This document shows positions 29,700-39,574 of a stretch of DNA of 64,000 nt, one piece after another. Both the position numbers and the translations under genes were made by a program. The stretch is taken from contig OZ059895.1 in NCBI GenBank assembly GCA_964057225.1, forward strand, positions 11,904,001-11,968,000, given 5' to 3'. The notes under the pieces were generated by a model that saw only the letters and a program-made list of their open reading frames with translations, had not been told where the DNA came from and made no database searches. Position 1 is the first letter of the stretch, and each line of letters opens with the position of its first letter. The DNA comes from Auanema rhodensis. Its lineage: Eukaryota > Nematoda > Chromadorea > Rhabditida > Rhabditidae.

Positions 29700-30907
29700 T
29701 TTCAAATTTTTTTAACGATCATACCACGTTGAAAGTACGCCATGCAGCTGATTTTCAATTTTATCTCTTCCGTAACAAATGTTTTCAATTTTCCAGCAGT
29801 TTTACTTAGATAGCTCAACCCAAGGCATTAAAATATCTTCAATCTTATTTCTATATTACAGTTATAAATTAGTAGTTTATGAACCTTCATCTTAACTTTA
29901 CTGTTTCTATCTATTTCCTATTGAAACAAACATTGTTTAAACACTATACAACTGTGAAACCTTTTTTAATTTATTGTATTTGGATCTCATAAGATTTGAT
30001 ATCATCGAGGGATTTAGATGTTACGTAGAAAATTACATAACTAACATGAAATTGGAAAAAAAACAATAACGAGGATAAGTATGTAGATCATTGAATATCA
30101 CATATTTTCGCTTACGACCATACCACGTTGAAAGTACGCCATGCAGCTGATTTTCAATTTTATCTCTTCCGTAACAAAAGTTTTCAATTTTCCAGCAGTT
30201 TTACTTAGATAGCTCAACCCAAGGCATTAAAATATCTTCAATCTTATTTCTATATTACAGTTATAAACCAGTAGTTTATGAACCTTAATCTTAACTTTAC
30301 TGTTTCTATCTATTTCCTATTAAAACAAACGTTGTTTAAACACTATACAACTGTGAAACCTTTTTTAATTTATTGTATTTGGAGCTCATAAGATTCAATA
30401 TCATCGAGGGATTTAGATGTAACGTGGAAAATTACATAACTAACATGAAATTGGTAAAAAAACAATAACGAGGATAAATATGTAAATCATTGAATATCAG
30501 ATATTTTCGCTTACGACCATACCACGTTGAAAGTACGCCATGCAGCTGATTTTCAATTTTATCTCTTCCGTAACAAATGTTTTCAATTTTCCAGCAGTTT
30601 TACTTAGATAGCTCAACCCAAGGCATCAAAATATCTTCAATCTTATTTCTTTATTACAGTTATAAACCAGTAGTTTATGAACCTTCATCTTAACTTTACT
30701 GTTTCTATCTATTTCCTATTAAAACAAACGTTGTTTAAACACTATACAACTGTGAAACCTTTTTTAATTTATTGTATTTGGAGCTCATAAGATTCAATAT
30801 CATCGAGGGATTTAGATGTAACGTGGAAAATTACATAACTAACATGAAATTGGAAAAAAAACAATAACGAGGATAAATATGTAAATCATTGAATATCAGA
30901 TATTTTC

Positions 30908-31026
30908 GCTTACGACCATACCACGTTGAAAGAACGCCATCCCGTCCGATCTGGCAAGTCAAGCAACGTTGGGCCCGGTTAGTACTTAGATCGGAGACGG
31001 CTTGGGAATCCCGGGTGCCGTAAGCT
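30908..31026 (+). rRNA. 5S rRNA, class A variant
   Basis: Class A with T26A and G81A. It is followed 529 bp later by the gene that the transposon split, with no truncated unit between. Confidence 0.88.
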
Positions 31027-31436
31027 TTTCAAATTTTTTTAACGATCATACCACGTTGAAAGTACGCCATGCAGCTGATTTTCAATTTTATCTCTTCCGT
31101 AACAAATGTTTTCAATTTTCCAGCAGTTTTACTTAGATAGCTCAACCCAAGGCATCAAAATATCTTCAATCTTATTTCTTTATTACAGTTATAAACCAGT
31201 AGTTTATGAACCTTCATCTTAACTTTACTGTTTCTATCTATTTCCTATTAAAACAAACGTTGTTTAAACACTATACAACTGTGAAACCTTTTTTAATTTA
31301 TTGTATTTGGAGCTCATAAGATTCAATATCATCGAGGGATTTAGATGTAACGTGGAAAATTACATAACTAACATGAAATTGGAAAAAAAACAATAACGAG
31401 GATAAATATGTAAATCATTGAATATCAGATATTTTC

Positions 31437-31451
31437 GCTTACGACCATACC
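31437..31451 (+). pseudogene. 5S rRNA, 5' piece of gene split by MULE
   Basis: The first 15 nt of a 5S gene (GCTTACGACCATACC). The transposon starts at the next base. The last 9 nt are the left copy of the target-site duplication. Confidence 0.85.
31443..31451. repeat. target-site duplication, left copy (GACCATACC)
   Basis: Nine bases, 5S nt 7-15, identical to 34948-34956. With this length both element ends start GG and the two inverted repeats have equal length, which is why 9 was chosen over 10. Confidence 0.88.
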
Positions 31452-31602
31452 GGCATTAATACATGTACGCATTTTTACATATACCTATTTAATACACACT
31501 ACATGGACACATTTTATTTCACATGTACGTAATATACGTGCGTATGTGTAGTATGTTTTTCACAAGTACCTATTTTTACATATTCAAACTTTCGACGGGT
31601 AC
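31452..31602. repeat. MULE left terminal inverted repeat, 151 bp
   Basis: Reverse complement of 34797-34947 with four mismatches: three within the first eight bases and one near base 85. It runs from GGCATTAATACATG inward to TCGACGGGTAC. It contains short repeated motifs (ACATGTACG twice, ATTTTTACATAT twice) that could be transposase contact sites; that role is inferred. Confidence 0.92.
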
Positions 31603-31625
31603 TAAATTTTCTAATTTGTCATTTG

Positions 31626-31690
31626 AATTTCACATCACCACCCATGACGATAATTGCTTTTCTTATCGTTATGGGTGGTGATGTGAAATT
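31626..31690. repeat. 28-bp-arm palindrome next to MULE left end
   Basis: Arms 31626-31653 and 31663-31690 are complementary at 27 of 28 positions, around a 9-nt loop. It lies 23 bp inside the left inverted repeat and has no counterpart at the right end. As RNA it would be a very stable hairpin in the 5' leader of the transposase mRNA, or a source of small RNA. It could also be a remnant of a small nested element. Confidence 0.85.
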
Positions 31691-31784
31691 TTTAGAGCAC
31701 TGTATGCGTGGTTTTCTCAAGGTAACTAGATATTATTTGTGGGTTTTAATTATTCTAATCTTAGATTTTGTGAGCTTGTTTTTA

Positions 31785-34711
31785 ATGAGACCCAACAGGA
31801 ACTTAACAGTGTTAGAAGCTCTTAATCTGTTGAAAAAATCAGAGTTAGTTCATTTTGAATTTTTAGTAAAGTACGTTGATACAGATCTGATGAACTGTCA
31901 GTAGTGGATTTTATGCCCGTGGTCGAGACAGTGGAGAAAGGATCATTCAATTATTTTCGTGATAAGAGCTCTGTTAATTTGGCTGATGTTTCAACAGATT
32001 GTTTCTCTCCTTGGTCAGGTTATGGTATAGAACGAAAAAGGTTTATCACGACAAACTTATTTATGTAGATAAGGATGGATGTCGTGTTACGGGTAATACG
32101 TATAAACGTTTTATTGAAGAAACAGAGGATGGTTACGTAGAATCTGCAGAAAATGTAGGATTAATTTTGAAAATAATGAGAAATCGACACCCTAATACTC
32201 AAGAATTTTATCGCGAGGTAGATTTTTCTTTTTTTATAAAAAATCTAAATGTTATAGATTTATTTCATTATGGATAATGGCACACTATGTTCGCACATAT
32301 TATATGCATATCGGGCTGGAGTAAGTGTGAATGATTTTTTTGTATAATTCGCTATTTAGTTCAATTTTGAACATTCATATTCACCTAAACCAATGCTTCC
32401 TTCTGAGGCTGCTGTGCTGAAAAATGCCCTTAATTATCGGTCTACAAAAGATGCTAAAACATTTCTGGCTGATCAAGGTATCCGAATCGACACCCAAAGA
32501 GTATTCAAGTTTTATATTTGCCTCTAGTAAAACTTTTATTTCAGTTAAGTAGCCTTAGTAGGTCCGTTCCATCTCATGTTAAAAGTCGTCAAGGCAGAAA
32601 AGCTCCACTCAATTTTCACAAACTAATGGATAGATTTATTGCAACGATTGATAATTCGGAGAAGTTGGAACAACCATTCATTGAAAAGCAGGGTAGCACA
32701 ATTTATCTATCTCGAATAAACATAATAACTTTCAGTTGATGGTGCGATTAATGTTCGGATTATGGTTTGTTATCCGATGGCGATTAAATGCTTCGCTACT
32801 AGCTTACCCACAATTGAAGATTTAAATGATCATAGAAGACATGTTGAGAATCTCTTGCACAAGCCAACTGATATTTTAAATGCTGAATTCAGTATTGAAA
32901 TGTAAGCTTAACAACTTTTATACAGTTTTATTTAGATAAATATCTGACTAGAGTGAATAGTAGTGGCAGTTTGCCACTAGTTGGGTCATGCCTGATGATA
33001 GATACAACATTTTCGTTAGCCAGTTCTGAATATGTCACTATTGTTTTAGGTGTTTCTGAAACGTTTTTGTACGTTATCAAAAATTAGACACACTTTAACA
33101 CTTATTTTAGAAGTTCTGTTTCTGGGAAGAATAGTAGCTTGCTTTTAGGGTTGATGATACATAGCAAGAAAAGTTTGGAGAATCATGAAGTCTTTTCTCA
33201 GTTTCTCAACAAGGTTTTTAATGAGTATTGCGCTGGGAAAACCATCGGTTTAATAGTACATGATGGGGAAGAGTCGTTTCGCGTTTATAATACTGTATAA
33301 ACTCATACATATTCGTTTTTGAGATATTGGTTTTAGGGGACGTTTTTCAAAAATGCCCTTCTTTTACGTTGCGATGTTCATCGCATTAACAATTTGAAAG
33401 AAGCGTGTGCTGGAGATCATAATGTTGACGAATTGAAAAAAATTATCTGGGGTGAAAAAATTAACGTATGTTTCTATTAGATTCTAAGTACTTTTTATAT
33501 TCATAATAGTTACTTGGCGCTACTGTCCTAAAAAAAGGAGTTGTACAAACTCTTCGAAGAAGTGAATATTCCGAAAAAATGATTCGATTAATATCTACTT
33601 TAGAAGAATGTAAATTGAAAAAATGGTGCTATTCAATAAAAAGATAAAAGTTTATTAATTTGTTTAGGCTAACTGATAACTTCGATGATCTTTTTGAGCA
33701 CAACAGCATGCTAACAAAATTGAAAGCGGGTTGGCCGGCCCAATACGTTAGCTCCAACATTATCGAAAGTAAAAACGCGCATATAAAGATGATTGTTAAC
33801 GCTCGGAAACCTGGTGGAAAACTAATGGATGATTTTTTGAATTTACACAAAAGTAGGTTTTTTTTTGCATTATTGTTTATAATATGTTTAACAGACGAAA
33901 TAAATGATTGTTTACGCTGTATATCCGGACAGACGTCTAGATATCAATCCAATCATTCTGTTTCTTTTGAAACATGGTCTACATTCTCAGCCGCTGAAAA
34001 GCGACACCATCTTTGGATATTTGGGCTAGAAGATTTGATGCCTGATGATGTTCTCGATTGTATTCCTAAGTGGCTAATTCCAGGTTTATAATTGAAAAAG
34101 TTCTATTTGTAATGAAACACTGCTTCAGATAAAAAAATTGATAGAGAAAACATACTCAGTGTACTTGCTAATCTGGATGTATTTCGTTTTCAAAATTTAA
34201 ATTTTGTGAAAAAAAAAGATGATCATAGGTTATATATATGTCAAACTGAATTACGATCTATAATACTATTGCTTTTTTAGTTGTTGTGTGGTTCATATCA
34301 AAGATGATAAACTATTTTGTGAGAATATAATGTGTAAGCGGAAAAAGAAATTTAAGCTGTGTGTTCATAAGTAAGTTAAAAATGTTTCAAAAATTATATA
34401 GTTGGTTTAGGATATCCGTAGTCGTGAAACTGTCTGAATTAGAGAGAGCATCAGTTATATCGGTTCTTGAGAAAAAAAAAGATGAAATAACATGTTCAAC
34501 ATTACTGAGAGAGCAAGCAAGGCCAGAACATGGCACAAAATATGTTCGAAGAAAAGGACATCAGTTCAGCAAGCACAACGGGACGAGAAATTACATGGGT
34601 CTCTTGGAGTACAGAAATATAAGCTTATCTTTCATGCAGTATATTTTTTATTTTCAGCACAACCACGTCCTCGCTAGACTTATCAGAAATAAGCACAGAA
34701 AGTTCGATTGA
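31785..34711 (+). CDS. MULE transposase, intron-rich, possibly frameshifted
   Basis: Would catalyse excision and insertion of the element. I assembled 16 exons by eye: 31785-31870, 31902-31958, 31998-32217, 32258-32320, 32360-32500, 32545-32692, 32736-32901, 32936-33068, 33111-33294, 33337-33465, 33510-33625, 33668-33852, 33895-34083, 34129-34228, 34281-34370 and 34411-34711. All introns are GT-AG and 31-52 nt. The sum is about 770 codons, usual for MULEs. Seen motifs: IDTTF then YVT (likely first Asp, codon 33001); LGLMIHSKKS; HDGEESF (likely second Asp, 33262); RCDVH (33367-33381); NIIESKN (likely Glu, 33775) followed by IK; and a C-x4-C-x8-C-x-H SWIM-like zinc finger in exon 15. The order matches the animal MULE family. 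The junction 32901/32936 stays in frame with no visible acceptor, so one base may have been lost or gained there. The start is uncertain: ATG 31785 opens the long frame, while an upstream exon from 31671 could exist but does not join in frame. The end of the last exon is also uncertain. Confidence 0.75.
34281..34370 (+). other. SWIM-like zinc finger exon of the MULE transposase
   Basis: Short exon bounded by AG at 34280 and GTAAG at 34371. It encodes FCENIMC followed by a lysine-rich stretch and CVHK, giving a Cys-x4-Cys-x8-Cys-x-His arrangement. SWIM fingers are common in MULE proteins C-terminal to the catalytic core, which is its place here. The spacing is not the textbook C-x-C, so this is called SWIM-like. 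Confidence 0.55.
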
Positions 34712-34796
34712 ATTGAAATCTTGAATCTATATAAACTTGTTTCTAATTTTACTTCTTCATTTTGAAAGCAAACCACCAACAACGAAAATGAAATAA

Positions 34797-34947
34797 GTAC
34801 CCGTCGAAAGTTTGAATATGTAAAAATAGGTACTTGTGAAAAACATACTACACATACGCATGTATATTACGTACATGTGAAATAAAATGTGTCCATGTAG
34901 TGTGTATTAAATAGGTATATGTAAAAATGCGTACATGTAATAAGTCC
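34797..34947. repeat. MULE right terminal inverted repeat, 151 bp
   Basis: Mirror of the left end, from GTACCCGTCGAAAG to the outer end ATAAGTCC. It directly abuts the right copy of the 9-bp target duplication inside the 5S gene. Confidence 0.92.
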
Positions 34948-34956
34948 GACCATACC
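34948..34956. repeat. target-site duplication, right copy (GACCATACC)
   Basis: Identical to 31443-31451. It continues into the rest of the split 5S gene. Confidence 0.88.
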
Positions 34957-35060
34957 ACGTTGAAAGAACGCCATCCCGTCCGATCTGGCAAGTCAAGCAA
35001 CGTTGGGCCCGGTTAGTACTTGGATCGGAGACAGCTTGGGAATCCCGGGTGCCGTAAGCT
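34948..35060 (+). pseudogene. 5S rRNA, 3' piece of gene split by MULE
   Basis: 5S nt 7-119, beginning with the right copy of the target-site duplication. Class A with T26A and G92A. The internal promoter boxes are intact, but the first six nt are replaced by transposon end, so the 5' strand of helix I is lost. A Pol III transcript could still form but would not fold as normal 5S. Confidence 0.88.
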
Positions 35061-35471
35061 TTTCAAATTTTTTTAACGATCATACCACGTTGAAAGTACG
35101 CCATGCAGCTGATTTTCAATTTTATCTCTTCCGTAACAAATGTTTTCAATTTTCCAGCAGTTTTACTTAGATAGCTCAACCCAAGCCATTGAAATATCTT
35201 CAATCTTATTTCTATATTACAGTTATAAACCAGTAGTTTATGAACCTTCATCTTAACTTTACTGTTTCTATCTATTTCCTATTGAAACAAACATTGTTTA
35301 AACACTATACAACTGTGAAACCTTTTTTAATTTATTGTATTTGGATCTCATAAGATTTGATATCATCGAGGGATTTAGATGTTACGTAGAAAAGTACATA
35401 ACTAACATGAAATTTGGAAAAAAAACAATAACGAGGATAAGTATGTAAATCATTGAATATCAGATATTTTC

Positions 35472-35590
35472 GCTTACGACCATACCACTTTGAAAGTACG
35501 CCATCCCGTCCGATCTGGCAAGTCAAGCAACGTTGGGCCCGGTTAGTACTTGGATCGGAGACGGCTTGGGAATCCCGGGTGCCGTAAGCT
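35472..35590 (+). rRNA. 5S rRNA, class A variant
   Basis: Class A with G18T (CCACTTTG), which breaks the G18-C60 pair of helix II. It starts the run of 1328-bp blocks. Confidence 0.86.
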
Positions 35591-36783
35591 TTTCAAATTT
35601 TTTTAACGATCATACCACGTTGAAAGTACGCCATGCAGCTGATTTTCAATTTTATCTCTTCCGTAACAAATGTTTTCAATTTTCCAGCAGTTTTACTTAG
35701 ATAGCTCAACCCAAGGCATTAAAATATCTTCAATCTTATTTCTATATTATAGTTATAAACCAGTAGTTTATGAACCTTAATCTTAACTTTACTGTTTCTA
35801 TCTATTTCCTATTAAAACAAACGTTGTTTAAACACTATACAACTGTGAAACCTTTTTTAATTTATTGTATTTGGATCTCATAAGATTTGATATCATCGAG
35901 GGATTTAGATGTTACGTAGAAAATTACATAACTAACATGAAATTGGAAAAAAAACAATAACGAGGATAAGTATGTAGATCATTGAATATCAGATATTTTC
36001 GCTTACGACCATACCACGTTGAAAGTACGCCATGCAGCTGATTTTCAATTTTATCTCTTCCGTAGCAAAAGTTTTCAATTTTCCAGCAGTTTAACTTAGA
36101 TAGCTCAACCCAAGGCATTAAAATATCTTCAATCTTATTTCTATATTACAGTTATAAACCAGTAGTTTATGAACCTTAATCTTAACGTTACTGTTTCTAT
36201 CTATTTCCTATTAAAACAAACGTTGTTTAAACACTATACAACTGTGAAACCTTTTTTAATTTATTGTATTTGGAGCTCATAAGATTCAATATCATCGAGG
36301 GATTTAGATGTAACGTGGAAAATTACATAACTAACATGAAATTGGAAAAAAAACAATAACGAGGATAAGTATGTAAATCATTAAATATCAGATATTTCCG
36401 CTTACGACCATACCACGTTGAAAGTACGCCATGCAGCTGATTTTCAATTTTATCTCTTCCGTAACAAATGTTTTCAATTTTCCAGCAGTTTTACTTAGAT
36501 AGCTCAACCCAAGGCATCAAAATATCTTCAATCTTATTTTTTTATTACAGTTATAAACCAGTAGTTTATGAACCTTCATCTTAACTTTACTGTTTCTATC
36601 TATTTCCTATTAAAACAAACGTTGTTTAAACACTATACAACTGTGAAACCTTTTTTAATTTATTGTATTTGGATTTCATAAGATTTGATATCATCGAGGG
36701 ATTTAGATGTTACGTAGAAAAGTACATAACTAACATGAAATTTGGAAAAAAAACAATAACGAGGATAAGTATGTAAATCATTA

Positions 36784-36796
36784 AATATCAGATATT
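36784..36796. promoter_or_regulatory. palindrome upstream of 5S (AATATC-A-GATATT)
   Basis: A perfect 6-bp inverted repeat with a 1-nt centre, at -16 to -4 from the 5S start. It is kept before nearly every full and truncated copy; exceptions such as AAAATCAGATATT occur near 29570, 49113 and 55744. An AT-rich element at this place could be an upstream Pol III promoter element. That role is an inference; homogenisation of the array alone would also keep it. Confidence 0.35.
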
Positions 36797-36799
36797 TTC

Positions 36800-36918
36800 G
36801 CTTACGACCATACCACGTTGAAAGTACGCCATCCCGTCCGATCTGGCAAGTCAAGCAACGTTGGGCCCGGTTAGTACTTGGATCGGAGACGGCTTGGGAA
36901 TCCCGGGTGCCGTAAGCT
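36800..36918 (+). rRNA. 5S rRNA, class A (reference)
   Basis: Taken as the reference sequence of the window. Helix I pairs nt 1-7 with 112-118 and helix II pairs 17-21 with 57-61 without mismatch. The A-box region (about 50-64) and C-box region (about 80-97) match the usual eukaryotic 5S pattern, and TTTT closes the gene. It is identical to the copies at 38128, 39456, 41312, 41842, 45021, 45551 and 52182. These eight are the best candidates for working genes. Confidence 0.95.
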
Positions 36919-36932
36919 TTTCAAATTTTTTT
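36918..36932 (+). terminator. Pol III terminator after class A 5S
   Basis: The gene end reads GCTTTTC, giving a TTTT run that includes mature nt 119. Seven bases later there is a T7 run (36926-36932). Runs of four or more T are the usual Pol III stop signal. All class A copies have both runs. Confidence 0.7.
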
Positions 36933-38127
36933 AACGATCATACCACGTTGAAAGTACGCCATGCAGCTGATTTTCAATTTTATCTCTTCCGTAACAAATG
37001 TTTTCAATTTTCCAGCAGTTTTACTTAGATAGCTCAACCCAAGGCATTAAAATATCTTCAATCTTATTTCTATATTATAGTTATAAACCAGTAGTTTATG
37101 AACCTTAATCTTAACTTTACTGTTTCTATCTATTTCCTATTAAAACAAACGTTGTTTAAACACTATACAACTGTGAAACCTTTTTTAATTTATTGTATTT
37201 GGATCTCATAAGATTTGATATCATCGAGGGATTTAGATGTTACGTAGAAAATTACATAACTAACATGAAATTGGAAAAAAAACAATAACGAGGATAAGTA
37301 TGTAGATCATTGAATATCAGATATTTTCGCTTACGACCATACCACGTTGAAAGTACGCCATGCAGCTGATTTTCAATTTTATCTCTTCCGTAGCAAAAGT
37401 TTTCAATTTTCCAGCAGTTTTACTTAGATAGCTCAACCCAAGGCATTGAAATATCTTCAATCTTATTTCTATATTACAGTTATAAACCAGTAGTTTATGA
37501 ACCTTAATCTTAACTTTACTGTTTCTATCTATTTCCTATTAAAACAAACGTTGTTTAAACACTATACAACTGTGAAACCTTTTTTAATTTATTGTATTTG
37601 GAGCTCATAAGATTCAATATCATCGAGGGATTTAGATGTAACGTGGAAAATTACATAACTAACATGAAATTGGAAAAAAAACAATAACGAGGATAAGTAT
37701 GTAAATCATTGAATATCAGATATTTCCGCTTACGACCATACCACGTTGAAAGTACGCCATGCAGCTGATTTTCAATTTTATCTCTTCCGTAACAAATGTT
37801 TTCAATTTTCCAGCAGTTTTACTTAGATAGCTCAACCCAAGGCATCAAAATATCTTCAATCTTATTTTTTTATTACAGTTATAAACCAGTAGTTTATGAA
37901 CCTTCATCTTAACTTTACTGTTTCTATCTATTTCCTATTAAAACAAACGTTGTTTAAACACTATACAACTGTGAAACCTTTTTTAATTTATTGTATTTGG
38001 ATCTCATAAGATTTGATATCATCGAGGGATTTAGATGTTACGTAGAAAAGTACATAACTAACATGAAATTTGGAAAAAAAACAATAACGAGGATAAGTAT
38101 GTAAATCATTGAATATCAGATATTTTC

Positions 38128-38246
38128 GCTTACGACCATACCACGTTGAAAGTACGCCATCCCGTCCGATCTGGCAAGTCAAGCAACGTTGGGCCCGGTT
38201 AGTACTTGGATCGGAGACGGCTTGGGAATCCCGGGTGCCGTAAGCT
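38128..38246 (+). rRNA. 5S rRNA, class A
   Basis: Identical to the reference gene at 36800. Third block of the 1328-bp series. Confidence 0.95.
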
Positions 38247-39455
38247 TTTCAAATTTTTTTAACGATCATACCACGTTGAAAGTACGCCATGCAGCTGATT
38301 TTCAATTTTATCTCTTCCGTAACAAATGTTTTCAATTTTCCAGCAGTTTTACTTAGATAGCTCAACCCAAGGCATTAAAATATCTTCATTCTTATTTCTA
38401 TATTATAGTTATAAACCAGTAGTTTATGAACCTTAATCTTAACTTTACTGTTTCTATCTATTTCCTATTAAAACAAACGTTGTTTAAACACTAAACAACT
38501 GTGAAACCTTTTTTAATTTATTGTATTTGGATCTCATAAGATTTGATATCATCGAGGGATTTAGATGTTACGTAGAAAATTACATAACTAACATGAAATT
38601 GGAAAAAAAACAATAACGAGGATAAGTATGTAGATCATTGAATATCAGATATTTTCGCTTACGACCATACCACGTTGAAAGTACGCCATGCAGCTGATTT
38701 TCAATTTTATCTCTTCCGTAGCAAAAGTTTTCAATTTTCCAGCAGTTTTACTTAGATAGCTCAACCCAAGGCATTAAAATATCTTCAATCTTATTTCTAT
38801 ATTACAGTTATAAACCAGTAGTTTATGAACCTTAATCTTAACTTTACTGTTTCTATCTATTTCCTATTAAAACAAACGTTGTTTAAACACTATACAACTG
38901 TGAAACCTTTTTTAATTTATTGTATTTGGAGCTCATAAGATTCAATATCATCGAGGGATTTAGATGTAACGTGGAAAATTACATAACTAACATGAAATTG
39001 GAAAAAAAACAATAACGAGGATAAGTATGTAAATCATTGAATATCAGATATTTCCGCTTACGACCATACCACGTTGAAAGTACGCCATGCAGCTGATTTT
39101 CAATTTTATCTCTTCCGTAACAAATGTTTTCAATTTTCCAGCAGTTTTACTTAGATAGCTCAACCCAAGGCATCAAAATATCTTCAATCTTATTTTTTTA
39201 TTACAGTTATAAACCAGTAGTTTATGAACCTTCATCTTAACTTTACTGTTTCTATCTATTTCCTATTAAAACAAACGTTGTTTAAACACTATACAACTGT
39301 GAAACCTTTTTTAATTTATTGTATTTGGATCTCATAAGATTTGATATCATCGAGGGATTTAGATGTTACGTAGAAAAGTACATAACTAACATGAAATTTG
39401 GAAAAAAAACAATAACGAGGATAAGTATGTAAATCATTGAATATCAGATATTTTC

Positions 39456-39574
39456 GCTTACGACCATACCACGTTGAAAGTACGCCATCCCGTCCGATCT
39501 GGCAAGTCAAGCAACGTTGGGCCCGGTTAGTACTTGGATCGGAGACGGCTTGGGAATCCCGGGTGCCGTAAGCT
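39456..39574 (+). rRNA. 5S rRNA, class A
   Basis: Identical to the reference gene at 36800. Fourth block of the 1328-bp series. Confidence 0.95.

Larger units (their letters stand above)
1..31451 (+). repeat. 5S rDNA tandem array, left arm
   Basis: Continuous head-to-tail array with a basic period of about 399 bp, interrupted at intervals by complete units of about 530 bp. It holds 14 complete 5S genes plus the first 15 nt of a fifteenth, and about 59 truncated units. Truncated units per interval, from left to right between full genes: 4, 4, 10, 7, 3, 1, 4, 9, 1, 5, 2, 1, 6, 2, 0. Twelve genes up to 26.8 kb are class B (G56A, G97C, G98T, T119A); the ones at 29.6 and 30.9 kb are class A. The first base lies in a 5S head fragment at nt 19. 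The following spacer has the GTCTTCC variant also seen at 4283, 8855 and 13959, so the window probably opens just after a full gene. No other gene, SL RNA or tRNA was seen in the spacers. Confidence 0.95.
31452..34947 (+). mobile_element. Mutator-like (MULE) DNA transposon, 3496 bp
   Basis: Inserted in the 5S gene that begins at 31437. It is bounded by a perfect 9-bp direct repeat, GACCATACC, at 31443-31451 and 34948-34956. Its ends are long inverted repeats of 151 bp that start GG and differ at only four positions. Long inverted repeats and 8-11 bp target duplications are typical of the Mutator superfamily, and the internal gene has MULE transposase motifs. The near-identical ends and perfect target duplication point to a fairly recent insertion. 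The rest of the element is a single transposase gene plus a short palindrome near the left end. Confidence 0.9.

Noticed and set aside
1-31451. CRISPR-like pattern: 33-nt repeats at regular spacing
   Set aside because: The 33-mer is the 5S head, the intervals are about 366 bp and are themselves repeats, and the setting is eukaryotic.
31623-31784. Upstream extension of the first transposase frame through the palindrome
   Set aside because: It needs a TTG start or translation through the hairpin, and the exon from ATG 31671 does not join the next one in frame. Kept only as an alternative.
33629-33850. 73-codon minus-strand frame
   Set aside because: It lies opposite the transposase exon with NIIESKN and is a shadow of it.
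34492-34677. 61-codon frame in the last transposase exon
   Set aside because: It is an alternative frame of the same exon. The frame joined to the SWIM-like exon by a good GT-AG intron is preferred.
31452-34947. Retroelement or virus-derived insertion
   Set aside because: Long inverted repeats, a 9-bp target duplication and MULE motifs. No reverse transcriptase, LTR or poly(A) tail.
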